The notes beneath the pieces are model-generated. The model did no database searches and had not been told where the DNA came from. It saw nothing but the letters and a program-made list of their open reading frames with translations. The position numbers and the translations under genes were made by a program. Of a stretch of DNA of 8,005 nucleotides, positions 1 to 5,773 are shown one piece after another. Position 1 is the first letter of the stretch; each line of letters starts with the position of its first letter. Source of the stretch: an uncultured Fusobacteriaceae bacterium (GTDB taxonomy: Bacteria > Fusobacteriota > Fusobacteriia > Fusobacteriales > Fusobacteriaceae); NCBI GenBank assembly GCA_947072715.1, contig CAMTJB010000039.1:1-8005 (forward strand), written 5' to 3'.

Positions 1-34
1 GCAAATAATTGCTCCTATTTTTATTTCTAATATA

Positions 35-433
35 TTATTTTGCTGGTGTATAAACATCATGTAAAAGTCCATCTTTTATAGCTGAACGAACTTTAGTTGC
101 TCTTATCGTTGCTCCTGCCATCTCTATTTCACCAGGTGCATACATCTTTTCCATTGCAACATCTACATTTTTACCTACTGAATATTTTAAAAGTGCTTCA
201 TGTTGCTCTTTTATTTTCTGTAAATTAGCATTTTTTAAATAATCGTCACCTTTATAGAAAAGATGTCTAAATTTTGCAGATGTTATCACATCGTCTTTTA
301 ATTTATATTCTACAGTTACTTGATTCTCTGCTCCATCTACAAAACTTCCTCTATATGTACCATCTTTGTATACCCCTGCATAGATTGCTGTAGCCATACT
401 TAAAAGTCCTACTATCAATAATTTTTTGTTCAT
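35..433 (-). CDS. Small exported FMN-binding-domain-like protein (132 aa)
   Basis: The product begins with a short signal peptide (MNKK, then a hydrophobic stretch to about residue 18) and a likely signal peptidase I site AIYA|G at residues 19-20, so it should be periplasmic. The mature part resembles the FMN-binding domain family (PF04205; RnfG/NqrC-like): YKDGTYRGSF at 22-31, a beta hairpin VTVEYKLKDDVITSAKF at 39-55, and a C-terminal GATIRATK at 107-114 followed by a helix. In that family a SGAT-type motif carries FMN on the Thr. Here the GAT (107-109) is kept but the preceding acid and Ser are replaced (IEMA), so covalent flavin loading is uncertain. The ATG at 431-433 is supported by a GGGGG-rich ribosome site about 5-6 nt upstream. 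It stands alone in the window, divergent from the btu operon, behind a TTGACA promoter (564-592). The family assignment is by pattern only; a role in electron transfer is inference. Confidence 0.72.
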   Translation of the reverse strand: MNKKLLIVGLLSMATAIYAGVYKDGTYRGSFVDGAENQVTVEYKLKDDVITSAKFRHLFYKGDDYLKNANLQKIKEQHEALLKYSVGKNVDVAMEKMYAPGEIEMAGATIRATKVRSAIKDGLLHDVYTPAK

Positions 434-487
434 AATATTCCCCCTTTTTTTATTTCCTAATATAAATTATTATACTTAATTTTTAAA

Positions 488-615
488 TGTTTTCCTTTGT
501 CTATTTTCATTTAAACATCTTATATTTTCTATAAGATATATTTTGATAAACAAACTATATCTTATGATATAATACCTTACTATCTTTGTCAACATTTTTT
601 ATTCAAAGGAAAACA
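488..615. repeat. 12-bp inverted repeat enclosing nested palindromes
   Basis: TGTTTTCCTTTG at 488-499 is repeated exactly as its reverse complement at 604-615. Inside lie three arms of one motif: ATCTTATA (517-524), ATAAGATATA (531-540) and TATATCTTAT (556-565). The first and second arms form an 8-bp hairpin (517-524 with 530-537, loop 5). The second and third form a perfect 10-bp inverted repeat with a 15-nt spacer. The third arm touches the -10 of the promoter for the small exported gene. This could be an operator with several sites for a dimeric regulator, or a 128-bp miniature inverted-repeat element. No target-site duplication is visible at the ends, which argues mildly against a mobile element. 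Confidence 0.6.
564..592 (-). promoter_or_regulatory. Probable sigma-70-type promoter of the FMN-binding-like gene
   Basis: On the minus strand a perfect TTGACA (-35, 592 to 587) is followed after 17 nt by TATCAT (-10, 569 to 564). Transcription would begin near 557, leaving a 5' leader of roughly 120 nt before the ATG at 433. The palindrome arm TATATCTTAT (556-565) overlaps the -10 and start point, a usual place for a repressor site. Confidence 0.55.
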
Positions 616-684
616 ACAGTAATCTATATACAAAAGGGCTCTTTTGCTATTTATAATATATATCACTATCTTGTCCTTTTTATA

Positions 685-713
685 TTGATTAAAACTATTG
701 GATATGTTACCAT
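685..713 (+). promoter_or_regulatory. Possible promoter of the btu operon
   Basis: TTGATT (685-690), a 17-nt spacer, then TACCAT (708-713) preceded by TGT, which makes an extended -10. Transcription would begin near 720, about 20 nt before the first riboswitch helix. The -10 is a weak match. A perfect TATAAT at 652-657 is the alternative, but it has no recognisable -35. Confidence 0.33.
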
Positions 714-741
714 GGCAACTGTAATGGTTCAAAAAGAATAT

Positions 742-915
742 ATTTTAAGGGTATATAATTGATAGTTTATAATTAATTTATTAACTATCTCGGAAATAGG
801 TTAAATTCCTATGCGGTTCCCGCCACTGTAATGAGGATGAAAATAGCATACCACTGAGAAATCGGGAAGGGCTATTAGTAAAGTGATTCTAAGCCAGGAG
901 ACCTACCTTTAAAAT
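742..915 (+). promoter_or_regulatory. Cobalamin (B12) riboswitch aptamer
   Basis: The core is a clear match to the cobalamin riboswitch consensus. GGAAATAGGTTAAATTCC begins at 792, followed by GCGG, CCCGCCACTGTAA (819-831) and the B12 box AGCCAGGAGACCTACC (892-907). P1 is a 12-bp helix of 742-753 with 904-915, with one G-U pair. The L5 hairpin is ATAGG/CCTAT at 796-800/808-812 with loop UUAAAUU. A peripheral stem AATAGC/GCTATT joins 842-847 to 871-876. The aptamer lies in the leader of a BtuF-BtuC-BtuD type ABC operon, so ligand binding should switch off uptake when adenosyl- or other cobalamins are plentiful. Which cobalamin form is preferred cannot be told here. Confidence 0.96.
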
Positions 916-919
916 TTTC

Positions 920-947
920 ATACTTTACCACGTGGAATGGGAAGTGT
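920..947 (+). promoter_or_regulatory. Candidate P13-type hairpin of the riboswitch expression platform
   Basis: Residues 920-926 pair with 941-947 (two G-U pairs), A927 bulges, and CCA (928-930) pairs with TGG (938-940), leaving the 7-nt loop CGUGGAA. It starts four bases after P1, the place where known cobalamin riboswitches carry P13, whose loop kisses L5 when ligand is bound. Loop bases GGAA (934-937) could pair with UUCC (806-809) at L5, but two of those bases are also in the L5 stem. The hairpin hides the 5' arm of the antiterminator (933-944). The fold was done by eye. Confidence 0.5.
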
Positions 948-1019
948 AGAAGTTTTTATTATATACAACTAAATTACTATTTCAATAGTTTCATTAGGTA
1001 TAATTCAGCTTTTATTTTC

Positions 1020-1048
1020 CCTCCAATTAAAAATTTGGAGGTTTTTTT
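1020..1048 (+). terminator. Riboswitch-controlled intrinsic terminator that also sequesters the btuF SD
   Basis: CCTCCAA (1020-1026) pairs with TTGGAGG (1035-1041) across an 8-nt A-rich loop, and seven T residues (1042-1048) follow directly. This is a textbook Rho-independent terminator. The 3' arm contains GGAGG (1037-1041), the btuF ribosome site, exactly 7 nt from the ATG at 1049, and the U-tract is that spacer. One hairpin could therefore stop transcription just before the start codon and also block ribosome binding on any read-through RNA. A competing antiterminator pairs 933-936 and 939-944 with 1016-1025. Confidence 0.78.
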
Positions 1049-1981
1049 ATGAAAAAATTTATGTCAATTTTATTATTAACTTTTAGTACAGCACTTTTTG
1101 CTTTTACTAATTCTCAAGAAATCAACGGAGTTAAATACAACTTTAATTTTGAAAAAGCACCACAAAGAGCTGTAAGTATGTCACAATTTACTACAGAGAT
1201 AATGCTAAAATTAGGGCTTAAAGATCAAATGGTAGGAACAGCCTTTTTAGAAGAGGAGATACATCCATCTGTTGCTCTGGATTATAAAAAAGTACCTATA
1301 TTAGCAGATAAATGGCCCTCTCTTGAAGAACTTTTATCTGCAGATCCAGACTTCATTACTGGATGGGAGGTAGCTTTTAAAAAAGGTGTAGACTCAAAAA
1401 TGATAGTTAAAAATAATATAAATATCTTTGTTCCTCAATCATCTATAGACTTTGATGCAAATCTTGACACTTTATTTAATGATTTTTTAATGTTCGGAAA
1501 AATATTTTATCAAGAAGAAAAGGCTAAAAATTATGTTAATTCTGAAAAATCAAGAGTTGAACAAATTAAGAAAAGTGTTATAGGGAAAAAAGAATTTACA
1601 TACTTTATCTATGATTCTGGAACTGATAAAGCTTTTACTGTTTTTGAAGGATTTACCCCTAACCTTTTAAAATTAATTAACGGAAAAAATATTTTATCAG
1701 GAAAAGGTATTAAAAAAACTTGGGGTGAAACAAGTTGGGAAGATGTTATAGAAGCTGATCCAGATTACTTTATAATAGTTGATTACAGCGTGGGAATAAG
1801 AGAGGAAACAGACTCTGAAAGTAAAATTAAAGCTCTTAAATCTAACCCTAAATTAAATGAACTTAAAGCTATAAAAAACAATAATTTTATAAGAGTAAAG
1901 CTATCAGAAATAGTTCCTGGAATAAGAAATGTAGACTTTTTTGAAAAAGTAGCAAAGGAAGTATATCAAACTAATGAATAA
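1049..1981 (+). CDS. btuF: Periplasmic cobalamin-binding protein of ABC transporter (BtuF-like)
   Basis: This 310-aa protein is a Peripla_BP_2 (PF01497) type substrate-binding protein of the vitamin B12/iron-chelate class. Residues 1-18 are a signal peptide ending ALFA, with no lipobox Cys, so it should be a free periplasmic protein. The two lobes show the usual paired motif: SLEELLSADPD (91-101) and SWEDVIEADPD (229-239). E93 and E231 occupy positions equivalent to the acidic residues that dock BtuF on BtuC arginines in the E. coli complex (family knowledge, alignment by eye). It is the first gene after a cobalamin riboswitch, which favours B12 over haem or siderophore as substrate. The ATG at 1049 is fixed by GGAGG 7 nt upstream. 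Its stop overlaps btuC by 8 nt. No TonB-dependent outer-membrane receptor (BtuB) is in the window. Confidence 0.88.
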   Translation: MKKFMSILLLTFSTALFAFTNSQEINGVKYNFNFEKAPQRAVSMSQFTTEIMLKLGLKDQMVGTAFLEEEIHPSVALDYKKVPILADKWPSLEELLSADPDFITGWEVAFKKGVDSKMIVKNNINIFVPQSSIDFDANLDTLFNDFLMFGKIFYQEEKAKNYVNSEKSRVEQIKKSVIGKKEFTYFIYDSGTDKAFTVFEGFTPNLLKLINGKNILSGKGIKKTWGETSWEDVIEADPDYFIIVDYSVGIREETDSESKIKALKSNPKLNELKAIKNNNFIRVKLSEIVPGIRNVDFFEKVAKEVYQTNE

Positions 1982-3008
1982 GAAAAATATAATACTTATT
2001 TTAATAACTTTATCTATAATCATCTGTATTTTTTGTATAGGATTTGGTTCAGTAAAAATACCCAGCTATAACGTTTCTAAAATAATTATAAATAAAATAA
2101 CTAATAGTGAATACTTTTCTATTGGCTGGAAAAAATCTACTGAAAATATAATATGGAATGTAAGAGTGCCTCGAGTCATACTAGCTTTTATTACTGGGGC
2201 TTCTCTTTCTCTTGTTGGAATAACAATGCAGACCATAACAAAAAATAATCTTGCAGATCCCTATATACTTGGGATATCTAGTGGAGCTTCAGCAGGTGCA
2301 GTCTCTGTTATAATTCTTAGTAACTCATATACTTTCTTAAAGTTATTAACAGTAGAGCAAGGAGCTTTTATTGGAGCCCTTATTTCTATCTATATGGTTT
2401 TTTTTATAAGCTCAAAACAAATTTTTAATGGAAGTAGTTTAATTTTAACTGGAGTTGGAGTATCTGCTTTTTTTTCAGCCTGTACAACAGTAATTATATA
2501 TAGTAGTAAAAATAATTCTCAATTAGTAACAGCCATGTTTTGGATGACAGGAAGCTTAAGCTCAGCATCATGGGATGAACTTTTTTATCCATTACTATTT
2601 TTATTTCTTATTTTCATTGCAATGATTATTTATTCTTATGAATTAGACATATTACTTATGGGAGATAGTAGTGCAAAAGCATTAGGAATTAATACTGGAT
2701 GGATAAAACTATTTCTAATAATATTATCAACTCTTCTTACATCAATAATAGTTTCTCTAACAGGAATAATTGGTTTTGTAGGTTTAGTTATTCCACATAT
2801 TTCAAGAAAAATAATAGGGTATAAACATAAATTTTTAACAATATTTTCAGTTTTTGCAGGAGGTCTCTTCTTAGTTATTTCAGACACCTTTGCTAGAACA
2901 TATTTTTCTCCAGAAGAGATGCCAATTGGAGTTATAACCGCATTTTACGGAACTCCATTATTCCTTTGGATAATAAGAAAGAACTACTCATATGGAGAAA
3001 AAGAATGA
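1974..3008 (+). CDS. btuC: Cobalamin ABC transporter permease (BtuC-like)
   Basis: A 344-aa FecCD-family (PF01032) permease of usual length, with about ten membrane segments, starting with a helix at residues 6-26. Family signatures are present in order: RVPRVILAFITGASL (64-78), the region ADPYILGISSGASAGA (94-109), the cytoplasmic coupling segment around LLMGDSSAKALGI (227-239), GFVGLVIPHISRKIIG (267-282), and the C-terminal MPIGVITAFYGTPLFLWII (316-334). It would form a homodimeric inner-membrane channel with BtuF outside and two copies of BtuD inside. The ATG at 1974 lies within the end of btuF (ATGAATAA), so translation is probably coupled; the nearest SD (AAAGGA, 1954-1959) is rather far away. 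The stop overlaps the btuD start as ATGA. Confidence 0.9.
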   Translation: MNKKNIILILITLSIIICIFCIGFGSVKIPSYNVSKIIINKITNSEYFSIGWKKSTENIIWNVRVPRVILAFITGASLSLVGITMQTITKNNLADPYILGISSGASAGAVSVIILSNSYTFLKLLTVEQGAFIGALISIYMVFFISSKQIFNGSSLILTGVGVSAFFSACTTVIIYSSKNNSQLVTAMFWMTGSLSSASWDELFYPLLFLFLIFIAMIIYSYELDILLMGDSSAKALGINTGWIKLFLIILSTLLTSIIVSLTGIIGFVGLVIPHISRKIIGYKHKFLTIFSVFAGGLFLVISDTFARTYFSPEEMPIGVITAFYGTPLFLWIIRKNYSYGEKE

Positions 3009-3787
3009 TCCAAGTAAAAAATCTATCTTATACTCAAAATGAAAAACATATACTAAAAAACATAAATATAGGTATTAAAAAAAACTGCATTACAGGAATA
3101 TTAGGACCTAATGGATCTGGAAAAACTACTTTTTTAAGACACCTAATAAATGAATTTCCTAGTAAAAATAATATCTTTATTGATGGTGAAAATATAGAAA
3201 AAATCTCTAGAACAAATTTTGCAAAAAAAGTATCTTTTGTTGAACAAAACTTTACTGGAATGCAAGAGATGACAATCAAAGATATTGTAAAAATTGGTAG
3301 ATACCCACATAAAAGAGCTTTCTTTAATTATAGTGGTAAAGATAATATTATTATTAAAAATGTACTTTCCCAATTTCAATTAGAAGAATTAAAAAATAAA
3401 AAAGTTAGTAAAGTATCTGGTGGTGAATTAAAAAGAGCCTTTATTGCTAAAGCATTTGTACAACAAAGTGATATAATGCTTTTAGATGAACCTACAAATC
3501 ATTTAGATATAAAACATCAATTAGATTTAATGGAACTTCTTAAAAATATGAAAAATAAAACAATTATCCTGTCCATTCATAGTATTGATCTAGCACTAAA
3601 ATTTTGTGATGAAATAATTCTTATGAAAAGTGGAGAGATAATAAGTTCTGGAAAAACTCAAGAAATACTAACTGCTGAAAAAATAAAAGAAATATTTGAA
3701 GTAGAAAGTACTATAAAAAATATCGAGAATGAAAATATTATTATATATAAAAATAGCCTATCTAATCTCTCACAATCAAGGGATTAA
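3005..3787 (+). CDS. btuD: Cobalamin ABC transporter ATPase (BtuD-like)
   Basis: This is the nucleotide-binding subunit, 260 aa from the chosen start. Walker A is GPNGSGKTT (34-42), the Q-loop Gln is Q81, the signature is SGGE (138-141), Walker B is IMLLDEP (157-163) followed by a D-loop at N165-D168, and the switch His is H192. All catalytic residues are intact. A longer frame opens at 2966, but the ATG at 3005 is preferred. It makes the classic ATGA overlap with the btuC stop, has GGAG 7 nt upstream, and starts at MIQVKNLSY, the usual N-terminus of the family. It would power import by the BtuC dimer. Iron-chelate ATPases (FecE/FhuC) look alike; the riboswitch decides for B12. A strong terminator follows 9 nt after the stop. 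Confidence 0.88.
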   Translation: MIQVKNLSYTQNEKHILKNINIGIKKNCITGILGPNGSGKTTFLRHLINEFPSKNNIFIDGENIEKISRTNFAKKVSFVEQNFTGMQEMTIKDIVKIGRYPHKRAFFNYSGKDNIIIKNVLSQFQLEELKNKKVSKVSGGELKRAFIAKAFVQQSDIMLLDEPTNHLDIKHQLDLMELLKNMKNKTIILSIHSIDLALKFCDEIILMKSGEIISSGKTQEILTAEKIKEIFEVESTIKNIENENIIIYKNSLSNLSQSRD

Positions 3788-3795
3788 GACAAAAT

Positions 3796-3832
3796 AAAAA
3801 GTTGTCGTGACACTGTCACGACAACTTTTTTT
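3796..3832. terminator. Strong bidirectional intrinsic terminator
   Basis: A perfect 11-bp stem, GTTGTCGTGAC (3801-3811) with GTCACGACAAC (3815-3825), has a 3-nt loop. It is flanked by five A (3796-3800) and seven T (3826-3832), so it works in both directions. On the plus strand it ends the btu operon. On the minus strand it lies 67 nt after the holin stop and can end the phage transcript. Confidence 0.93.
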
Positions 3833-3898
3833 CCCTTATTTCTTATTTTTTATTGTTCTTTTTATGTTATTATTTTTCGTATATTATCTTAAAAAATT

Positions 3899-4309
3899 TT
3901 ACATTTTATCCAATTCTTTATTATCCCTATATTGCTCTAAAGCATTTTTTAATTTATCTGGAATAGGAACTCCCAGTACTGAGGCATTTTCAATTATTGA
4001 TAAAAATTCAGTAGCTACATAAAACATTAGTACTAGGGTTCTTACTCCTACATCTTTAAGAATTAAATCCATCTGAGTTGCTCCAACTACAATTATTAAA
4101 ATCACTATTTTTTTCCAAAAGCCTTTATAAGCACTTTTAGAATTTATATTCTTATTTTTATACCCCTTTATCAACCCTGTAATATAATCCAATGCCATCA
4201 TCACTAAAAGTGCTCTAAACAATGTATCAAATCCACCAACTAAATAAATTGTTAAGCTTATCCAACTTGTATAAATCATTGCTAAATAGCTTTTAGCTAA
4301 ACTAATCAT
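3899..4309 (-). CDS. Phage holin, toxin secretion/lysis family (holin_4_1)
   Basis: A 136-aa membrane protein that matches the pattern of the toxin secretion/phage lysis holin family (PF05105). Hydrophobic segments lie at about 12-25, 30-48, 67-78 and 89-107. The family's cytoplasmic stretch LDYITGLIKGYKNKNINSKSA (begins at residue 40) and the C-terminal ATEFLSIIENASVLGVPIP (99-117) are well kept, followed by a charged tail. Holins of this kind make the inner-membrane lesion that releases an endolysin. AGGAG lies 7 nt before the ATG at 4307-4309. It is the last phage gene before the btu terminator, and no endolysin gene follows it, which is unusual because lysis genes are normally adjacent. 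Confidence 0.88.
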   Translation of the reverse strand: MISLAKSYLAMIYTSWISLTIYLVGGFDTLFRALLVMMALDYITGLIKGYKNKNINSKSAYKGFWKKIVILIIVVGATQMDLILKDVGVRTLVLMFYVATEFLSIIENASVLGVPIPDKLKNALEQYRDNKELDKM

Positions 4310-4348
4310 TATTTCTCCTACTTTATTCTCAATATACTTTTATCTCTT

Positions 4349-4924
4349 TTATAGAAAATAAGATATTATTTTATTTAGAACCGGATAAAAATTTTCTATT
4401 GGAATATCTATATTACTGTAATTATTAGGAATCTTTAACCAACTTTCTCTAAACTCATCCCTTTCTTTTTTCATTTCTTGAGTTTCCTCAATATCTCCTC
4501 TTAAAACTGCCTTATCATATAAATCAAGAGCTTTAAATTGATTTTCTCTTTCTAGTCTTGCTTTTTCTTTTTCACTTTCGATAGTAAGAGTACCTTCTTC
4601 TATATAATCATTTCTTGTTTTATCTAAAATTTCACCATTCACTATTTTTTGATTTATATAATCGTAAGTTATAATTTTTCCATCTTTTAAAATTTCATTA
4701 TAGGCTATTGTTCTTTGTCCTCTTTCTAATTTTTCTTCTTCTGTTGCTTCTCTAATACTATCAGTCTCTAGTATATAAGTTATGAAATGTGGCAAATTTT
4801 CCCCTTCATATTCTAAAGCTTTTCCATCGTAATCTTTTATATAATCTTTTTTTCTTTTTTCAAAAACTCCATAAACTAAGCTTAATCCTAATTTTGCGTT
4901 TTCTTTATCTAAATATATAAACAT
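4349..4924 (-). CDS. Probable tail-fibre-assembly-like protein (191 aa)
   Basis: No family is certain. The protein lies directly after the tail fibre, where fibre-specific assembly chaperones usually sit. Its first 110 residues are short beta-like segments containing DGKIITYDY (81-89). Residues 110-165 are highly charged and probably helical or coiled coil (SEKEKARLERENQFKALDLYDK). After that, MKKERDEFRESWLKIPNNY (151-169) and DIPIENF (173-179) resemble the C-terminal R-x-x-W-R..-IP pattern of tail fibre assembly (gp38/Caudo_TAP-like) proteins. A GGGGGAG ribosome site lies 4-5 nt before the ATG at 4922-4924. The C-terminus IISYFL is unusually hydrophobic. The gap to the fibre gene is 12 nt and to the holin gene 39 nt. 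The assignment is mainly by context; it could equally be a small structural baseplate or fibre accessory protein. Confidence 0.6.
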   Translation of the reverse strand: MFIYLDKENAKLGLSLVYGVFEKRKKDYIKDYDGKALEYEGENLPHFITYILETDSIREATEEEKLERGQRTIAYNEILKDGKIITYDYINQKIVNGEILDKTRNDYIEEGTLTIESEKEKARLERENQFKALDLYDKAVLRGDIEETQEMKKERDEFRESWLKIPNNYSNIDIPIENFYPVLNKIISYFL

Positions 4925-4936
4925 AACTCCCCCTTT

Positions 4937-5773
4937 TTAGCTTAATCTTTTCCAAATATTGATTGTATAGTATTGTGGCATAATATTAATTGCTTCTCCA
5001 CTTCCTACCTCTCCTATAACGATATTATGACCATGTTGTCCCGAATAATGAATTCCTGGTTGTGATCCCCCAGTATTCTCTCCTCCTGCATTTAGTGGAC
5101 CTCCCTGAAATACATCTGAAACGCTATATGGTCCATTAGTTGTAGATTGCCCTTTATAATTAAATCTATTAGCCCCATGATTATGCGCAGGTTGAGTATG
5201 GGCATGTGCATCTTGTGTATGGTTATGATTCCCTTGTTGGTCTGTCCATCCACTATGATTATGTTTTGGCATTTGAGCTACTGTTAAACTAAAAGAGTTT
5301 CTCCCTCCTAATTGTCCTGTTGCTCCACTAGTTCCATACAAAAATCTTTCCTCTATCTTACTCCAAGTTGTTCCTGGAAACATTAAAGCGGGATTATTTG
5401 TATTATCTAATAATAGTAATGCTCCTATAGGAATTAATCCTTCCCTTGCAGGAATAATACTTATAGTCCCTGTTCCATCAATATTTATTCCATTTCCTAT
5501 CTTAACTCCACCAATTGCTGCTGTATTAGCAATTGGCAAAATATATTTATTTGCTCCTACAGCGATTCCATCAAGTTTTATCTTGTCTTCCTTTGACATA
5601 TGACCATTTTCAATAGTTGAAGCCCTTTTAACTATGTGATTACTAACTTCTTCTTGTCTTTTTCTTGCATCTTCATCGATTTTTTCAAAGTTTTCATTTT
5701 GATCTTTTTCTACACTATAAAATTCATTCTCTTCTGGAAGATGCAATTTTAAAAAATTTGTTTCTTTACTCAA
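4937..5773 (-). CDS. Phage tail fibre / receptor-binding protein with His-rich collar-type tip
   Basis: This 278-aa fibre is modular. Residues 1-35 (FLKLHLPEENEFYSVEKDQNENFEKID) look like the N-terminal baseplate-attachment segment found in Firmicute and Fusobacterium phages. GHMSKEDKIKLDGIAVGANKY (starts at 57) and AIGGVKIGNGINIDGTGTISI (starts at 86) are common fibre-shaft repeats. Residues 113-278 form a phage tail-collar/gp12-like tip: IPIGALLLL, PGTTWSKIEERFLYG, SLTVAQMPKHNH and a final MPQYYTINIWKR. The tip has five HxH motifs at 171-173, 183-185, 190-192, 197-199 and 247-249, suggesting metal ions held along the trimer axis. The start codon is TTG (5771-5773), backed by AGGAGG 8 nt upstream and a TTGA overlap with the preceding stop. 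It probably decides host range. Confidence 0.87.
   Translation of the reverse strand: MSKETNFLKLHLPEENEFYSVEKDQNENFEKIDEDARKRQEEVSNHIVKRASTIENGHMSKEDKIKLDGIAVGANKYILPIANTAAIGGVKIGNGINIDGTGTISIIPAREGLIPIGALLLLDNTNNPALMFPGTTWSKIEERFLYGTSGATGQLGGRNSFSLTVAQMPKHNHSGWTDQQGNHNHTQDAHAHTQPAHNHGANRFNYKGQSTTNGPYSVSDVFQGGPLNAGGENTGGSQPGIHYSGQHGHNIVIGEVGSGEAINIMPQYYTINIWKRLS

Noticed and set aside
631..646. Hairpin CAAAAG/CTTTTG with a 4-nt loop
   Set aside because: There is no T-tract on either side, so it is not a terminator. A 6-bp stem is weak in such AT-rich DNA.
652..657. Perfect TATAAT as the btu promoter
   Set aside because: There is no -35 at 16-18 nt and no extended -10. It is kept only as an alternative to 685-713.
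754..759. A second TATAAT just inside the aptamer
   Set aside because: Transcription from it would begin inside the riboswitch and lose the 5' strand of P1.
928..935. CCACGTGG palindrome as a protein-binding site
   Set aside because: It lies in the transcribed riboswitch platform and is better explained as part of the P13-type hairpin and antiterminator arm.
2966..3004. Longer N-terminus for btuD starting at 2966
   Set aside because: The extra 13 residues lie inside btuC and have no family match. The ATG at 3005 has GGAG 7 nt upstream and the ATGA overlap.
3807..4022. Plus-strand 71-aa reading frame
   Set aside because: It starts within the terminator stem and lies antisense to the holin. 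It has no ribosome site or family likeness.
5177..5263. Repeat-like DNA as a CRISPR or tandem repeat array
   Set aside because: The repetition comes from HxH codons of the fibre tip. There are no constant repeats separated by unique spacers.
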